From Acinetobacter towneri DSM 14962 = CIP 107472 (GTDB lineage Bacteria; Pseudomonadota; Gammaproteobacteria; Pseudomonadales; Moraxellaceae): DNA of 64,000 nucleotides. The DNA lies in the NCBI RefSeq assembly GCF_000368785.1, contig NZ_KB849690.1, positions 534,172 to 598,171 of the forward strand, read 5' to 3'. Under the pieces are notes generated by a model. That model saw nothing but the letters and a program-made list of their open reading frames with translations. It was not told the origin of the DNA and did not search any database. Both the position numbers and the translations under genes were made by a program. Positions 19,816 through 29,994 of the stretch are shown here, piece after piece (position 1 is the first letter of the stretch; each line of letters opens with the position of its first letter).

Positions 19816-20349
19816 GTGGCACGTCGACCGCAACGTTTTACCGAAGATGACTTTGAATCTTTAGAAGGGCGTGCAAGTAAAACCGAACAGAAAAAAGCCG
19901 TACAACGTATGGCTGCACTGGGCGAACAATTGGCGCAGTTAAGCGCCAAACAAATTCAGAAACTTCCAGTAGAAGAGCGTTTAATTGATGCTTTACTGGA
20001 ATTGCAAAGCATTACTTCACATGAAGCACGTCGTCGTCAGTGTCAGCGTATTGGTAAATTGTTGCGTAATGAAGATGAAAGCGTAATTTTGTCTTATTTG
20101 ACACCGCAACAAGGTGCGAAAAAAACCGCACAGTTACAGCGTTGGGTGGAACGAATTATTAAAGACGGCGACCCTGTGATTAATGATTTTAGTAAAACCT
20201 ATAAAGCGGCTGAACGTCATACACTGCGTCAGCATGTGTTGCGTATCCACCGTGATATGAAACAGGAAGTGTCTGCGGAAGAACTTGAAGCATCTAAGCT
20301 CAAGTTGTTTAACTATGTGCAGCAAGTGGCTTTATTGTCAGAAAGCTAG
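19816..20349 (+). CDS. darP: DarP (YjgA), 50S ribosome assembly protein
   Basis: A charged, helical protein of 177 residues of the DUF615/YjgA family. It has the conserved RPQRFTEDDFESLEGRASKTEQK start and AHEARRRQ-like core (TSHEARRRQCQRIGKLLR). DarP binds late 50S precursors and helps peptidyl-transferase-centre maturation. The start is GTG at 19816, two bases after the ptsO stop. It is the last gene before a bidirectional terminator. Confidence 0.92.
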   Translation: MARRPQRFTEDDFESLEGRASKTEQKKAVQRMAALGEQLAQLSAKQIQKLPVEERLIDALLELQSITSHEARRRQCQRIGKLLRNEDESVILSYLTPQQGAKKTAQLQRWVERIIKDGDPVINDFSKTYKAAERHTLRQHVLRIHRDMKQEVSAEELEASKLKLFNYVQQVALLSES

Positions 20350-20400
20350 ATTAGCGTACCTTATCTAAGAAGATAGATAGCGTGAGCTGATGATTGCACA

Positions 20401-20430
20401 AAAAAACGACTCATGACGAGTCGTTTTTAT
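20401..20430. terminator. Bidirectional terminator between darP and the acyl-CoA ligase gene
   Basis: AAAACGACTC (20403-20412) pairs with GAGTCGTTTT (20418-20427). A and T runs lie on both sides, so it can end both converging transcripts. Confidence 0.85.
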
Positions 20431-20458
20431 TTGGTCTTAATATAGAGATTTTCAAATT

Positions 20459-22105
20459 TTAGCCAAACTCACCGACTGAACGCTCTTTGGCCCATTCACG
20501 CAGTACAAATTTTTGTAATTTACCTGTCGATGTTTTTGGAATTTCAGTAATCACCACATCCTTTGGTACTTTAAAACGCGCCAAATGTTGACTGCAATAG
20601 GCAATAATTTCTTCAGGGCTGACCTGCTTGCCTTCTTTCAGTTCAATAAAGGCACACGGGACTTCCTGCCAACGTGGATCTGGTTTTGCCACCACTGCGG
20701 CTGTCAAAACTGCAGGATGTTGATACAGCACCTCCTCCACTTCGAGTGACGAAATATTTTCACCCCCTGAAATAATCACATCTTTAGAACGGTCAGTAAT
20801 TTTGGCGTAGCCATCGGGTTGGCAGACGGCTAAATCACCTGTATGAAACCAACCGCCTGCAAATGCTTCTGCGGTAGCTTTTGAGTTTTTCAAATAGCCT
20901 TTCATCACGATATTGCCACGGAACATAATTTCGCCCATGGTTTTGCCGTCTTTTGGTACAGGTTGCATGGTTTCTGGGTCTAAAACTTTCATGCCATCTT
21001 GCAGCGGATAAGGCACGCCTTGACGCGAATGTAATTGTGCTTGTTCTTGAATGGATAGGTCGCTCCAGCCTGCTTGAGAAGCACACAGCGCAGATGGGCC
21101 ATAGGTTTCAGTTAAGCCATAAACGTGAGTTACGTTAATGCCAATATTGCGCATACCTTCAATAATTGCTGCTGGCGGTGCAGCACCCGCAACCATCACT
21201 TCAACACGGTGATCAAACTGGGTCTTTTTCTCCTCAGGGGTGTTGATGAGCATCGACAAGACAATTGGCGCACCGCAGAAATAATCGACTTTGTGCTCTG
21301 CAATTAATTTAAAAATCAGTTCAGGGTCGACTTTACGTAAGCAGATATTGGTGCCACCGTTGGCTGCCATCGTCCATGCAAAGCACCAGCCATTACAGTG
21401 GAATAGGGGCAGTGTCCATAGGTAGGTTGCACGTGGGGTCATCCCGCAGGCAATAATATTACTGGCTGCATTAATGTAGGCACCGCGATGATGATAGACC
21501 ACGCCTTTCGGGTTGCCTGTCGTGCCAGACGTATAGTTCAGGCTAATTGCATCCCATTCATCTTGTGGCAAATGCCATTCAAAATTTGGGTCACCTTCAG
21601 CCAGCCAAGTTTCGTATTCAATCTGTCCGATGCTAAGGGCATTGGCAGCATGCTCATATTCTGCATCGTTGACATCAATCACGTAAATTTCATGATTGAC
21701 CATCGCTAAGGCTTCTTGTGCCAAAGCCGCAAATTCAGGGTCAACCAAAAGCACTTTGGATTCTGCATGATCGAGCATAAACGCCAGTGTTTTGGCATCT
21801 AAACGAGTGTTTAGTGTGTTCAGCACTGCACCCGCCATTGGCACAGCAAAGTGTGCTTCTAGCATGGCAGGAACATTCGGAAGCAGCACCGAAACAGTGT
21901 CATTTTTGCTGATGCCTAAATTTTGAAGTTGATGTGCAAATTGGCAGCAGCGCAAATAAGTTTCGCGCCAGGTAATTTGACGTGAACCGTGAATAATCGC
22001 GTTTTGGTGCGGGTAAATATAAGCTGCCCGTTCTAAGTAACGTAACGGGGACAAGGCGACAAAGTTCGCAGGGGTACGCGGTAATTCATCGTATGCGCTG
22101 ACCAT
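20459..22105 (-). CDS. Acyl-CoA synthetase (AMP-forming, medium-chain/AlkK type)
   Basis: An adenylate-forming ligase of 548 residues. The AMP-binding signature is SLNYTSGTTGNPKGVVYHH, with further core motifs VYGLTETYGP, GWFHTGDLA and the C-terminal lysine motif PKTSTGKLQK. The N-terminal stretch (LSPLRYLERAAYIYPHQNAI) resembles medium-chain and methylmercaptopropionate-type acyl-CoA ligases more than FadD. It would activate fatty or other carboxylic acids for oxidation. Exact chain preference is not predictable. No obvious operon partner; the AraC-type gene at 22308 is upstream on the same strand. Confidence 0.9.
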   Translation of the reverse strand: MVSAYDELPRTPANFVALSPLRYLERAAYIYPHQNAIIHGSRQITWRETYLRCCQFAHQLQNLGISKNDTVSVLLPNVPAMLEAHFAVPMAGAVLNTLNTRLDAKTLAFMLDHAESKVLLVDPEFAALAQEALAMVNHEIYVIDVNDAEYEHAANALSIGQIEYETWLAEGDPNFEWHLPQDEWDAISLNYTSGTTGNPKGVVYHHRGAYINAASNIIACGMTPRATYLWTLPLFHCNGWCFAWTMAANGGTNICLRKVDPELIFKLIAEHKVDYFCGAPIVLSMLINTPEEKKTQFDHRVEVMVAGAAPPAAIIEGMRNIGINVTHVYGLTETYGPSALCASQAGWSDLSIQEQAQLHSRQGVPYPLQDGMKVLDPETMQPVPKDGKTMGEIMFRGNIVMKGYLKNSKATAEAFAGGWFHTGDLAVCQPDGYAKITDRSKDVIISGGENISSLEVEEVLYQHPAVLTAAVVAKPDPRWQEVPCAFIELKEGKQVSPEEIIAYCSQHLARFKVPKDVVITEIPKTSTGKLQKFVLREWAKERSVGEFG

Positions 22106-22307
22106 TGTTATTCTCCATAATATGTGTCGTTATTTTATCCAACTTAAAAAGATAGGGATTTTATGACAGCTTTGCAGTTATGCTTTAGTCGAAAATCTGT
22201 TGTTTTTGTTTTGAATCGCTTGTAAGTAAATTTAAAAAATAGTTTAAGTAAAATTTAGCTACTATTTTTTATTCAATAAAAATAGTAGCTTATTGGAAAA
22301 TATTAAC

Positions 22308-23336
22308 TTATTCTGTCATTTGGCTTTTATAGAGTGATGGGCTGAGACCTGTCCAACGCTTAAATGCACGTCGAAATTCGCGTAATTCACTAAAGCCAAG
22401 TTGTTGGCTAATTTCAGTCATGCTCAAAGGCTGTTGTAGCAGTTGTTTGGCTTTATTTTCCAAAACGTGTTGGCGCAGGTTTTGGAAGTTGCAGCCTTCG
22501 GCAAGTAATTGTCTGCGTAAATGTCTTTCGCTCATTTGAAAATGTTGTGCCGCTTGGTGCATATCAAAGTGCTGAGGTAAATGCTGTTCGATTAGATAAC
22601 TCAACACGTGTGCATATTGCTGTTGATTAATCGCCTGCATATCCTGATACGCTTGTTGGCAGACACGCAGGGCGGTGCTGTAATTGGCGGCACTAGAGGT
22701 TTTAATTTGGCGTCCTAAAATCTCTGGTCGGAACACCAAAGCATTCATGTATGATGAAAAGTGCAGAGGACATTGATAATGCACCTGATAAGCCTCTAAA
22801 TAGTCGGGTTGGGCAAAACTAAAATGCACTTCGACCAAATCTTGATGATTGCCAAGCATGACGTCTAAGCAGCTAACAATACTGGAGAGGACTTCATCGC
22901 AAAAAAAGCGCAGTAAGTTCCCCGTGGGATAACGCTCTTTCATCACCAGTGTAGGAGAGGTCGAGGAAAAATCGTACTCCAAATCCATCACACTGCCTGA
23001 AATGGGATGGTACTGCAGTCCTGTCTGTAAGGCTTCTACAACATTTTGACTGGACACCATGGCAAAACCGAGCATGCCCATGGAAATCAGCCCCTTGTCA
23101 CGTCCAATTTCTAAGCCTAAATGTGCACATTGAGTGTCTTGCAGGGCGCGTGTCACCACTTTGCAAATATCTTGAAATGAAACAAAACCATTGCCTTGGA
23201 CGATTTGATCAAGATCTTGAGAAATTCCCTGAAACCATGGTTGATAGGGGATCTGTTGTTCTTTGGCGTAATGAATCAGACCTGACAATAAGGCAGGCGG
23301 CACGTGCTGCAGCAAGTAGTTTGAAGTTGCTGACAT
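22308..23336 (-). CDS. AraC-family transcriptional regulator
   Basis: A regulator of 342 residues. The N-terminal part (about residues 20-210) is the Arabinose_bd-like ligand domain found in OruR/ArgR-type AraC proteins. The C-terminal 100 residues form the double HTH: FDMHQAAQHFQMSERHLRRQL and MTEISQQLGFSELREFRRAFKRWTG, the latter with the GFSE-FRRAFKRW signature. It is transcribed away from the ceramidase-like gene, with 121 nt between the starts, so it may control that gene or the acyl-CoA ligase downstream of it. The effector is unknown. Confidence 0.9.
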   Translation of the reverse strand: MSATSNYLLQHVPPALLSGLIHYAKEQQIPYQPWFQGISQDLDQIVQGNGFVSFQDICKVVTRALQDTQCAHLGLEIGRDKGLISMGMLGFAMVSSQNVVEALQTGLQYHPISGSVMDLEYDFSSTSPTLVMKERYPTGNLLRFFCDEVLSSIVSCLDVMLGNHQDLVEVHFSFAQPDYLEAYQVHYQCPLHFSSYMNALVFRPEILGRQIKTSSAANYSTALRVCQQAYQDMQAINQQQYAHVLSYLIEQHLPQHFDMHQAAQHFQMSERHLRRQLLAEGCNFQNLRQHVLENKAKQLLQQPLSMTEISQQLGFSELREFRRAFKRWTGLSPSLYKSQMTE

Positions 23337-23457
23337 AAGTCCGATTATCCCCCCATGCCATTGTCGCTTTGACCCTTATTTGCCGTGATGCAATTTTGTT
23401 TAATGGCGTTGATCAGCGTCATGACTGATTGTATAGATGAAAAGGAATACGATTGCA

Positions 23458-25175
23458 ATGTATTTGGTGGGTTGGGATAAACAGGAAATTCATATTCAGC
23501 CAAAAGGGCTTGCCATGTTTGGTTATGGCAACTGGAAACATCGTGCCTATGAACAACGAACAGCTTTATTTGCCCGCAGTATTTGTATTCAAACCTTAGA
23601 CAATGACTTATTAATTTTTTGCTGTCTGGATATGGGGTGTGTGACCTATGCCATGCGTCATTTAGCGATACAGCGTTTACAGCGTAAACTGGGGGAGCGT
23701 TTTCAGCCGCAGCGTTTGGTATTGATGGCAACGCATACTCATTCTGCACCTGGTGGTTGTGCACATGAAGCGTTGTACAATATGCCCACACCTGGTTTTG
23801 TGCCTGAACATTTAAATGCAGTGGTCGATGCGATTGTGGGCAGTGTGCTCAAAGCTTTGGCGACCCAGAAAAAACCGATATTTATATGAGCAATGGTCGT
23901 TTTGCAGAAGAAACGCCAGTGGCATGGAATCGCTCTTTAACAGCGTATAACCGTAATCCTGATGTATCTCGTAGAACGCTGGAACAGGCACATTTGGCCT
24001 TAGATCGTGATATGCAATTGCTTGGTTTTTATCGCGAAGGTAATTTACAGGCAGTTTTTTCTTTATTTGGGGTGCATGCTACCTGTTTAAGCAGTCGTTT
24101 AAGCGCTCATGATGGTGATAACAAAGGTTATGCCGCACTTTGTACCGAGCGTGCACTGCAACAACGTGGGGTCAAAAATCCTGTGGCAATTTTTGCCCAA
24201 GCCGCAGCGGGTGATGTTTCTCCACATTATCATGGCCCTGAGCAGTCACAGGTACGTGCTGCAATGCGCGATGAAAAAGAATACGAATATACACAGCAAA
24301 ATGGTCGCTATCAAAGTGAATTGGCACTGAAAGCTTTGGCACATAGAGGTACGCCGTTAATGGGAGCTTTAGATGCTGTGTGCCATTATGTCGATTTAAG
24401 CAATATTGAAATTCCAGTTGAATTTGCGATGGGGCAAACAGATGCAAAAACCAGTGCAGCCTGTCATGGTGCAGCATTTTTTGCAGGAACACCTGTAGAT
24501 GGTGCAGGTGTGGCACAACCGATTTTTAAAGGTATGCAATGGTTAGCGCAGCGAGTGAAAAAGAAAAAGTTGAGTAATCCTCAAGCCGCAGATTATACCT
24601 ATTATCAACAGCTATATGCCTCACAAGGCCCCAAAGATATTGTGCTGGAATGTGGTTCTAAAACCATTTTTGGCAAGCCACTGAATCATTATCCTAAATT
24701 TTTAGACAAACTGATTGCAGAAATGAACAAGCAGGCCAGTGTAGGCGCAATTGATCATAGCTTGTTGGTACCGAATGTAGTGCCATTACAATTAATTAAA
24801 ATTGGCGACTTAACCTTGCTGTGCTGTCCTGGGGAAATTACTACTGTTGCAGCTAAGCGGCTCAAAGTAACCGTACAACAAGAATTGGAATCGATTCAAA
24901 AAGTATGGTTGGCTTCATATTGCAATGATTATATGGGCTATGTGACCACCTTCGAGGAATATCAACAACAAGCCTATGAAGGTGGTCACACTTTATATGG
25001 ACAGTGGACTTTGGCAGCGTTGCAAACTAAATTTCAATATTTCGCAGAGCAATTGAATTTGCCTATTCCACAACGCGATACAGCATCGTTATTACCGCCC
25101 GCTGTACCTTTGGATGAATTAGAAAAAAGAACATATCGTGACAGTTTGAAAGCTAATGCGCTAAATGAATTGTAG
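23458..25175 (+). pseudogene. Neutral ceramidase-like amidase, split by a frameshift
   Basis: Two frames together make one neutral/alkaline ceramidase-like protein of about 570 residues. The first (23458-23889) starts MYLVGWDKQEIHI after AAAGGAA and carries the first zinc-ligand motif ATHTHSAPGG. The second (23886-25175) carries NRSLTAYNRNPD, the second metal motif FGVHATCLSS, the nucleophile motif AAGDVSPH, and the C-terminal PGEITTVAAKRL and YMGYVTTFEEY. The frames meet just after an A6 tract (23869-23874); one more A would restore a continuous frame. The second frame's ATG overlaps the first frame's TGA as ATGA. There is no signal peptide and no C-terminal Ig-like domain, unlike secreted Pseudomonas ceramidase. 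It may be a pseudogene, a sequencing slip, or two coupled subunits. Confidence 0.8.
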
Positions 25176-25251
25176 TTTTTTTATACATTGTTCCATGTGA
25201 AACATATTCTAAATCATGTACTAGTCAGGAGGTTAATCTAAATCAATATGG

Positions 25252-25293
25252 ATAGAGAGGTCATTTATCTCATCCATGTGTCTCTATTTTTTT
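25252..25293 (+). terminator. Probable terminator after the ceramidase-like gene
   Basis: ATAGAGA (25252-25258) pairs with TCTCTAT (25281-25287) across a 22-nt loop, then a run of T. The long loop makes it a moderate candidate. If it works, the next two genes need a promoter within 25294-25366. Confidence 0.5.
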
Positions 25294-25366
25294 AATGCGG
25301 TACTTTAAAAAGTAACGCAAAACAAACTGCAATAAAAATAAATGCCACGCAGAAAAAGGAAGGATT

Positions 25367-26650
25367 ATGAAACAGCGTTGGAGTAACTGGTCTGGAAAGC
25401 AAACAGCCTATCCAGACTTTTTACAGCCGAAAAATGTAGATGAACTGAAAAAAATTGTGCGAAAGCACGACAAAATTAGAATGGTCGGAGCAGGGCATTC
25501 CTTTAGCCCCTTAGCCACAACCGATGATGTGATGGTGAATTTAGATCATATTCAGGGGGTGCATCAATTTAATGCACAAAAGCAGCAATGCACCTTACAT
25601 GCAGGGACTCGGCTGTACAAACTGGGTGAATGTCTAGCTCCGATTCATCAGGCGCTGCAAAATCAGGGCGATATTGATCATCAGAGTTTGGCAGGTGTGG
25701 TTGCAACAGGAACACATGGCACAGGTGTGGATTTACCTTGTCTATCGGCTTTGGTGACTGATTTTGAACTGCTCACAGCAGAGGGTGAGGTGTTGCAATG
25801 TTCACCTGAACACAATGCTGAAATTTTTCAGGCAGGTCGGGTCGCGCTGGGCAGTTTTGGGGTGATGACCAAAATCACTTTACAAAACCGTTCGCGCTAT
25901 AAACTCAAAGAGCAGCTACGTTTATGTGCCTTGAGTGATATTTATCAATATTTAGACCGTTGGAAGCATCAACATCGCCATATTGAGTTTTGGGCATTTT
26001 TACACAGTGATCAGGTGATTTTAAAAACCTTAGATGAGAGCCGAGGATTGACGGATCCTCGTCCGCAATATTGGTTATCAGAAGACCGTTTATTAAATTT
26101 TTGTTCGGAAATAACCCGTGTTTTTCCACAGTTAAATCCGTATTTACAATCTTTGTTGGGCGTGTTTATCAAACCGAGTACTCATGTCGATTGGTCGAGT
26201 CAAATTTTCCCAACGCCACGCAATACCAAATTTAACGAAATGGAATACCAATTGCCTGCCGAGCAAGGTTTGGCGTGTTTAGAAGAATTATTGGCGGTTT
26301 TGAAACAACAGCGTGTCGCCATGTTTTTCCCAATCGAGTTTCGCTATGTCAAAGGCGATGATATTTGGCTGAGTCCTTTTTATGGACGGGATTCGGTGTC
26401 TATTTCAATCCACCAATTTTATAAACAAGATTGCCAACATATTTTTAAATGGGTTGAACCGATTTTACAAAAATATCAGGGACGTCCACATTGGGGCAAA
26501 TTGCACAGTATGCAAGCGGATCAATTACGTGAGTTATATCCAAAATGGGATGATTTTATGCAACTTCGTGAGCAGCTTGATCCACAGCAAAAATGGATTA
26601 ATCCATATTTAAGACAAATTTTCACGATTCCAAGTTTGAGTGCAGCGTGA
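25367..26650 (+). CDS. FAD-linked aldonolactone oxidase-like protein (D-arabinono-1,4-lactone oxidase family)
   Basis: A flavoprotein of 427 residues. The FAD-binding_4 domain has IRMVGAGHSFSPLATTDDVMVNLDHI and GVVATGTHGTGVDLPCLSALV. The C-terminal ALO domain includes PIEFRYVKGDDIWLSPFYGRDSV, the HWGKLHS motif and the terminal LRQIFTIP. Members oxidise sugar lactones or alditols (D-arabinono- or L-gulono-lactone oxidase, alditol oxidase). The HWGK motif near the C-terminus is typical of catalytically competent members. A good ribosome site (AAGGAAGG) precedes the ATG. It lies 58 nt before a PLP-enzyme gene. Substrate unknown. Confidence 0.85.
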   Translation: MKQRWSNWSGKQTAYPDFLQPKNVDELKKIVRKHDKIRMVGAGHSFSPLATTDDVMVNLDHIQGVHQFNAQKQQCTLHAGTRLYKLGECLAPIHQALQNQGDIDHQSLAGVVATGTHGTGVDLPCLSALVTDFELLTAEGEVLQCSPEHNAEIFQAGRVALGSFGVMTKITLQNRSRYKLKEQLRLCALSDIYQYLDRWKHQHRHIEFWAFLHSDQVILKTLDESRGLTDPRPQYWLSEDRLLNFCSEITRVFPQLNPYLQSLLGVFIKPSTHVDWSSQIFPTPRNTKFNEMEYQLPAEQGLACLEELLAVLKQQRVAMFFPIEFRYVKGDDIWLSPFYGRDSVSISIHQFYKQDCQHIFKWVEPILQKYQGRPHWGKLHSMQADQLRELYPKWDDFMQLREQLDPQQKWINPYLRQIFTIPSLSAA

Positions 26651-26708
26651 TGTTCAATAAACAACTCAAGCAATCGCAAAATAAGAGCATTCAATTAGGG
26701 AGCGTGAC

Positions 26709-27878
26709 ATGCAAAGTGATTATTTTCAGCAACTCACCCACAGTTTGCAGCAACAGGGTACAGGAACACCGCAACTGATTGTGGATATGGCACGTTTTCA
26801 GCATAACTTGGATTATGTTGCAGCCCATTTGCCTGCACGGTTGCAACCACGACTGGTGGTGAAATCGCTAGCGTGTTTGGAGATATTGCAACACGCAAGC
26901 CAAAGTCTGAATACGCAGCGTTTTATGTTGTTTCATCTGCCACATTTGTATGAAGTGATGCAGCACTTTCCACAAGCAGATGTACTGTTTGGCAAGCCAA
27001 TGCCAATACGTGCGGTAGATGCTTTTTATCAGCAGGTGATGGCGTCTGCTGAGAATATCCAATTGCATTTACAATGGTTGGTTGATCAACCTGCACGTTT
27101 ACAACAGTATTTACATTTGGCACAACAACGCCAGCTTTGTTTGAATATTAATCTTGAAATTGATATCGGTTTGCATCGTGGTGGGGCGCAAGATCATGCT
27201 GGATTTATGCAAATGCTGGAATTGATTCAGCAGCATCCACAACATTTAAAACTGTCAGGTTTGATGGGGTACGATGCGCATGTGGTGAAATTACCAAATG
27301 TATTTCATGCACAAGCCAAAGCCTATCAACACTCACAGCAGCAATATAGAAATTATAAACAACTGATTCAGCATCATTTTCCAAAGTTGTGGCAGGATGA
27401 CTTGTGTTTTAACGGTGGTGGTAGCCTGACATTTATGCAGCATTGTCAGCACAGTGAATGTAATGATCTGGCTTTTGGTTCGATGTTGCTTAAACCCAGT
27501 GATTTTGATTTAAAAATCTTGTCAGATTTGCAATCGGCTTTGTGGATTGCAACACCTGTTTTAAAGGTATTGGCTGGGGTACTAGTGCCAGGCTTAGATC
27601 GTTTGCAGTCCTATTTGCCACAATCCAATCAAGCCGTTTTTGTTTATGGTGGCTATTGGATGGCAGATTATGTTTATCCTGAGAGCAGTCATCCACATGC
27701 TTTATACGGACGCAGTAGCAATCAAGAGTTGATTCAAGTACCCAAACAGCATCGTATCCAAATAGATGATTATGTATTTTTACGCCCGCAACAGAGTGAG
27801 GCGGTGTTGCCACAGTTTGAAGCGGTGTATGCCTATCAACATGGACAATTCACGCCGTGGGCAACCTTTAGGGAATAA
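26709..27878 (+). CDS. D-threonine aldolase/D-serine dehydratase-like PLP protein
   Basis: A fold-type III PLP protein of 389 residues with an alanine-racemase-like barrel (TPQLIVDMARFQHNLDYV, Schiff-base Lys52 in LVVKSLAC, EIDIGLHRGGAQ, LSGLMGYDAH) and the C-terminal D-serine-dehydratase-like domain (FVYGGYWMADYV). In characterised D-threonine aldolases and eukaryotic D-serine dehydratases an HXD or HXC pair binds a divalent metal. The equivalent stretch here appears to be RPQQSEAVLPQ (359-369), without that pair. The activity may therefore differ from both. It probably forms an operon with the flavoprotein gene upstream. Confidence 0.78.
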   Translation: MQSDYFQQLTHSLQQQGTGTPQLIVDMARFQHNLDYVAAHLPARLQPRLVVKSLACLEILQHASQSLNTQRFMLFHLPHLYEVMQHFPQADVLFGKPMPIRAVDAFYQQVMASAENIQLHLQWLVDQPARLQQYLHLAQQRQLCLNINLEIDIGLHRGGAQDHAGFMQMLELIQQHPQHLKLSGLMGYDAHVVKLPNVFHAQAKAYQHSQQQYRNYKQLIQHHFPKLWQDDLCFNGGGSLTFMQHCQHSECNDLAFGSMLLKPSDFDLKILSDLQSALWIATPVLKVLAGVLVPGLDRLQSYLPQSNQAVFVYGGYWMADYVYPESSHPHALYGRSSNQELIQVPKQHRIQIDDYVFLRPQQSEAVLPQFEAVYAYQHGQFTPWATFRE

Positions 27879-28023
27879 AAACAGCTGAAATGCCGATTCT
27901 TTGGCTTTTTTAGTACACAAAGGTTTAAACCTGTACGCAAGCCGTGTAAAATTTAAGGCGCTTTTTATTTATACACCGTTTTTATCTTTTGAGGGTCTCC
28001 CTTAATCATAATCTCGCGGTGAT

Positions 28024-28044
28024 ATGCTCCATGGTACGGGGCAT
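28024..28044 (+). promoter_or_regulatory. Leader hairpin upstream of thrS
   Basis: ATGCTCC (28024-28030) pairs with GGGGCAT (28038-28044) with one G-T wobble around a 7-nt loop, ending 22 nt before the thrS ATG. There is no T run directly after it. E. coli thrS is autoregulated through a structured operator upstream of its start, so this is a candidate of that kind, unproven. Confidence 0.4.
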
Positions 28045-28066
28045 CACTCCTTAAGGATTTTTATCT

Positions 28067-29989
28067 ATGCCTATTATCACTTTGCCAAATGGCGATCAAA
28101 AACAGTTTGATCAAGCCGTATCTGTGATGGAAGTTGCTCAAAGCATCGGTCCGGGTCTTGCCAAAAATACAGTTGCTGGACGTGTGAATGATCGTTTGGT
28201 CGATGCCTGCGATTTAATTACCGAAGACGCAACCCTACAAATTATTACGCCTAAAGATGAAGAAGGCGTAGAGATTATCCGTCACTCATGTGCGCACTTG
28301 GTGGGGCATGCGGTAAAACAGCTTTTTCCTGAAGCGAAAATGGTGATTGGTCCTGTCATTGAAGAAGGTTTCTACTATGACATTTGGATGCCACGTCCAT
28401 TTACGTTAGATGACTTGGCAGCAATCGAAGAGCGCATGAAAAAGCTCATCGACCAAGATTATGATGTTGTAAAAAAAATGACCCCGCGTGATGAAGTGAT
28501 TGCAGAATTTACAGCGCGTGGCGAAGAATATAAATTACGTTTGATTGCAGACATGCCAAACGAAACCCAAATGGGCTTGTACTATCATCAAGACTATTTG
28601 GATATGTGTCGTGGTCCACACGTTCCAAACACTAAATTCTTAAAGTCGTTCAAACTCACCAAAATTTCAGGCGCTTATTGGCGCGGTGATGCGAAAAACG
28701 AACAGTTACAACGTATTTATGGTACGGCTTGGGCGGACAAAAAACAGCTCGCGGCGTATATCAAACGTATTGAAGAAGCAGAAAAGCGTGACCACCGTAA
28801 AATTGGTAAAGCTTTGGACTTGTTCCATATGCAAGAAGAAGCACCAGGCATGGTGTTTTGGCATCCAAATGGTTGGACGATTTACCAAGTACTTGAGCAA
28901 TACATGCGTAAAGTACAACAAGACAACGGTTACCTAGAAATTCGTACCCCGCAAGTGGTCGATTTCACGCTATGGGAAAAATCAGGACATGCTGCCAACT
29001 ACGCAGACAATATGTTTACCACCCATTCTGAAAACCGTAACTATGCAGTAAAACCAATGAACTGCCCATGTCACGTACAAGTCTTTAACCAAGGGCTAAA
29101 GTCATATCGTGATTTGCCAATTCGTCTGGCAGAATTTGGTTCATGTCACCGTAACGAGCCATCAGGTTCACTGCACGGCATTATGCGCGTACGTGGCTTT
29201 ACTCAAGACGATGCCCACATTTTCTGTACCAAAGAACAAATTGGGCCAGAAGTTGCAGACTTCATCAAACTGACTTTAGATGTTTATAAAGATTTCGGTT
29301 TTGAAGAGGTGCAAATGAAACTGTCTACACGTCCTGAAAAACGTGTGGGAGATGATGCACTTTGGGATATGGCAGAAAAATCTTTGGCAGATGCTTTGGA
29401 TGCTGCAGGTCTGGAATGGGAGTTACAACCGGGTGAAGGTGCGTTCTACGGCCCGAAAATTGAATTCTCACTGAAAGACTGCTTAGGTCGTGTGTGGCAA
29501 TGTGGTACAATTCAGTGTGACTTTAACTTGCCTGAGCGTTTAGAGGCATCTTATGTCACTGAAGACAATGATCGTGATCAGCCTGTAATGTTGCACCGCG
29601 CAATTCTTGGCAGCTTTGAACGATTTATTGGTATACTTATTGAGCACTATGCAGGCTTTATGCCACCATGGTTAGCGCCAGTGCAAGCTTGTGTCATGAA
29701 TATTACCGATTCACAAGCTGCTGCAAGTGAACAGGTCGTCGCAAAACTTAAAGAAAACGGTATTCGTGCTATTTCTGACTTGAGAAATGAGAAAATCGGC
29801 TTTAAGATTCGTGAGCGTACATTAGAGCGTATTCCATACTTACTGGTACTTGGGGACCGTGAAGTGGAAGAAGGAACGGTAAACGTCCGTACTCGCTCAG
29901 GAACAAATTTGGGTACTATGTCAATTGATGCTTTCATTGACCTAGTGAAAACAGCCGTCGCAGAACGCGGCCGGTATATTGTGGAGTAA
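28067..29989 (+). CDS. thrS: Threonyl-tRNA synthetase
   Basis: A class II synthetase of 640 residues. Domains in order: an N-terminal TGS domain (1-60), the editing domain with the HXXXH motif in [11 protein letters not shown] and the distal DMCRGPHVP cysteine, the catalytic core with zinc cysteine in MNCPCHVQ, motif 2 [15 protein letters not shown], motif 3 [20 protein letters not shown], and a C-terminal anticodon domain. The stop codon is five bases before the infC start, and the infC ribosome site lies within the thrS end, so translation of the two is tightly linked. Confidence 0.98.
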   Translation: MPIITLPNGDQKQFDQAVSVMEVAQSIGPGLAKNTVAGRVNDRLVDACDLITEDATLQIITPKDEEGVEIIRHSCAHLVGHAVKQLFPEAKMVIGPVIEEGFYYDIWMPRPFTLDDLAAIEERMKKLIDQDYDVVKKMTPRDEVIAEFTARGEEYKLRLIADMPNETQMGLYYHQDYLDMCRGPHVPNTKFLKSFKLTKISGAYWRGDAKNEQLQRIYGTAWADKKQLAAYIKRIEEAEKRDHRKIGKALDLFHMQEEAPGMVFWHPNGWTIYQVLEQYMRKVQQDNGYLEIRTPQVVDFTLWEKSGHAANYADNMFTTHSENRNYAVKPMNCPCHVQVFNQGLKSYRDLPIRLAEFGSCHRNEPSGSLHGIMRVRGFTQDDAHIFCTKEQIGPEVADFIKLTLDVYKDFGFEEVQMKLSTRPEKRVGDDALWDMAEKSLADALDAAGLEWELQPGEGAFYGPKIEFSLKDCLGRVWQCGTIQCDFNLPERLEASYVTEDNDRDQPVMLHRAILGSFERFIGILIEHYAGFMPPWLAPVQACVMNITDSQAAASEQVVAKLKENGIRAISDLRNEKIGFKIRERTLERIPYLLVLGDREVEEGTVNVRTRSGTNLGTMSIDAFIDLVKTAVAERGRYIVE

Positions 29990-29994
29990 CAGCG

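Noticed and set aside
25176..25366. A possible small gene between the ceramidase-like and flavoprotein genes
   Set aside because: No start with a ribosome site gives more than a few codons. A hairpin with a T run is the only structure seen.
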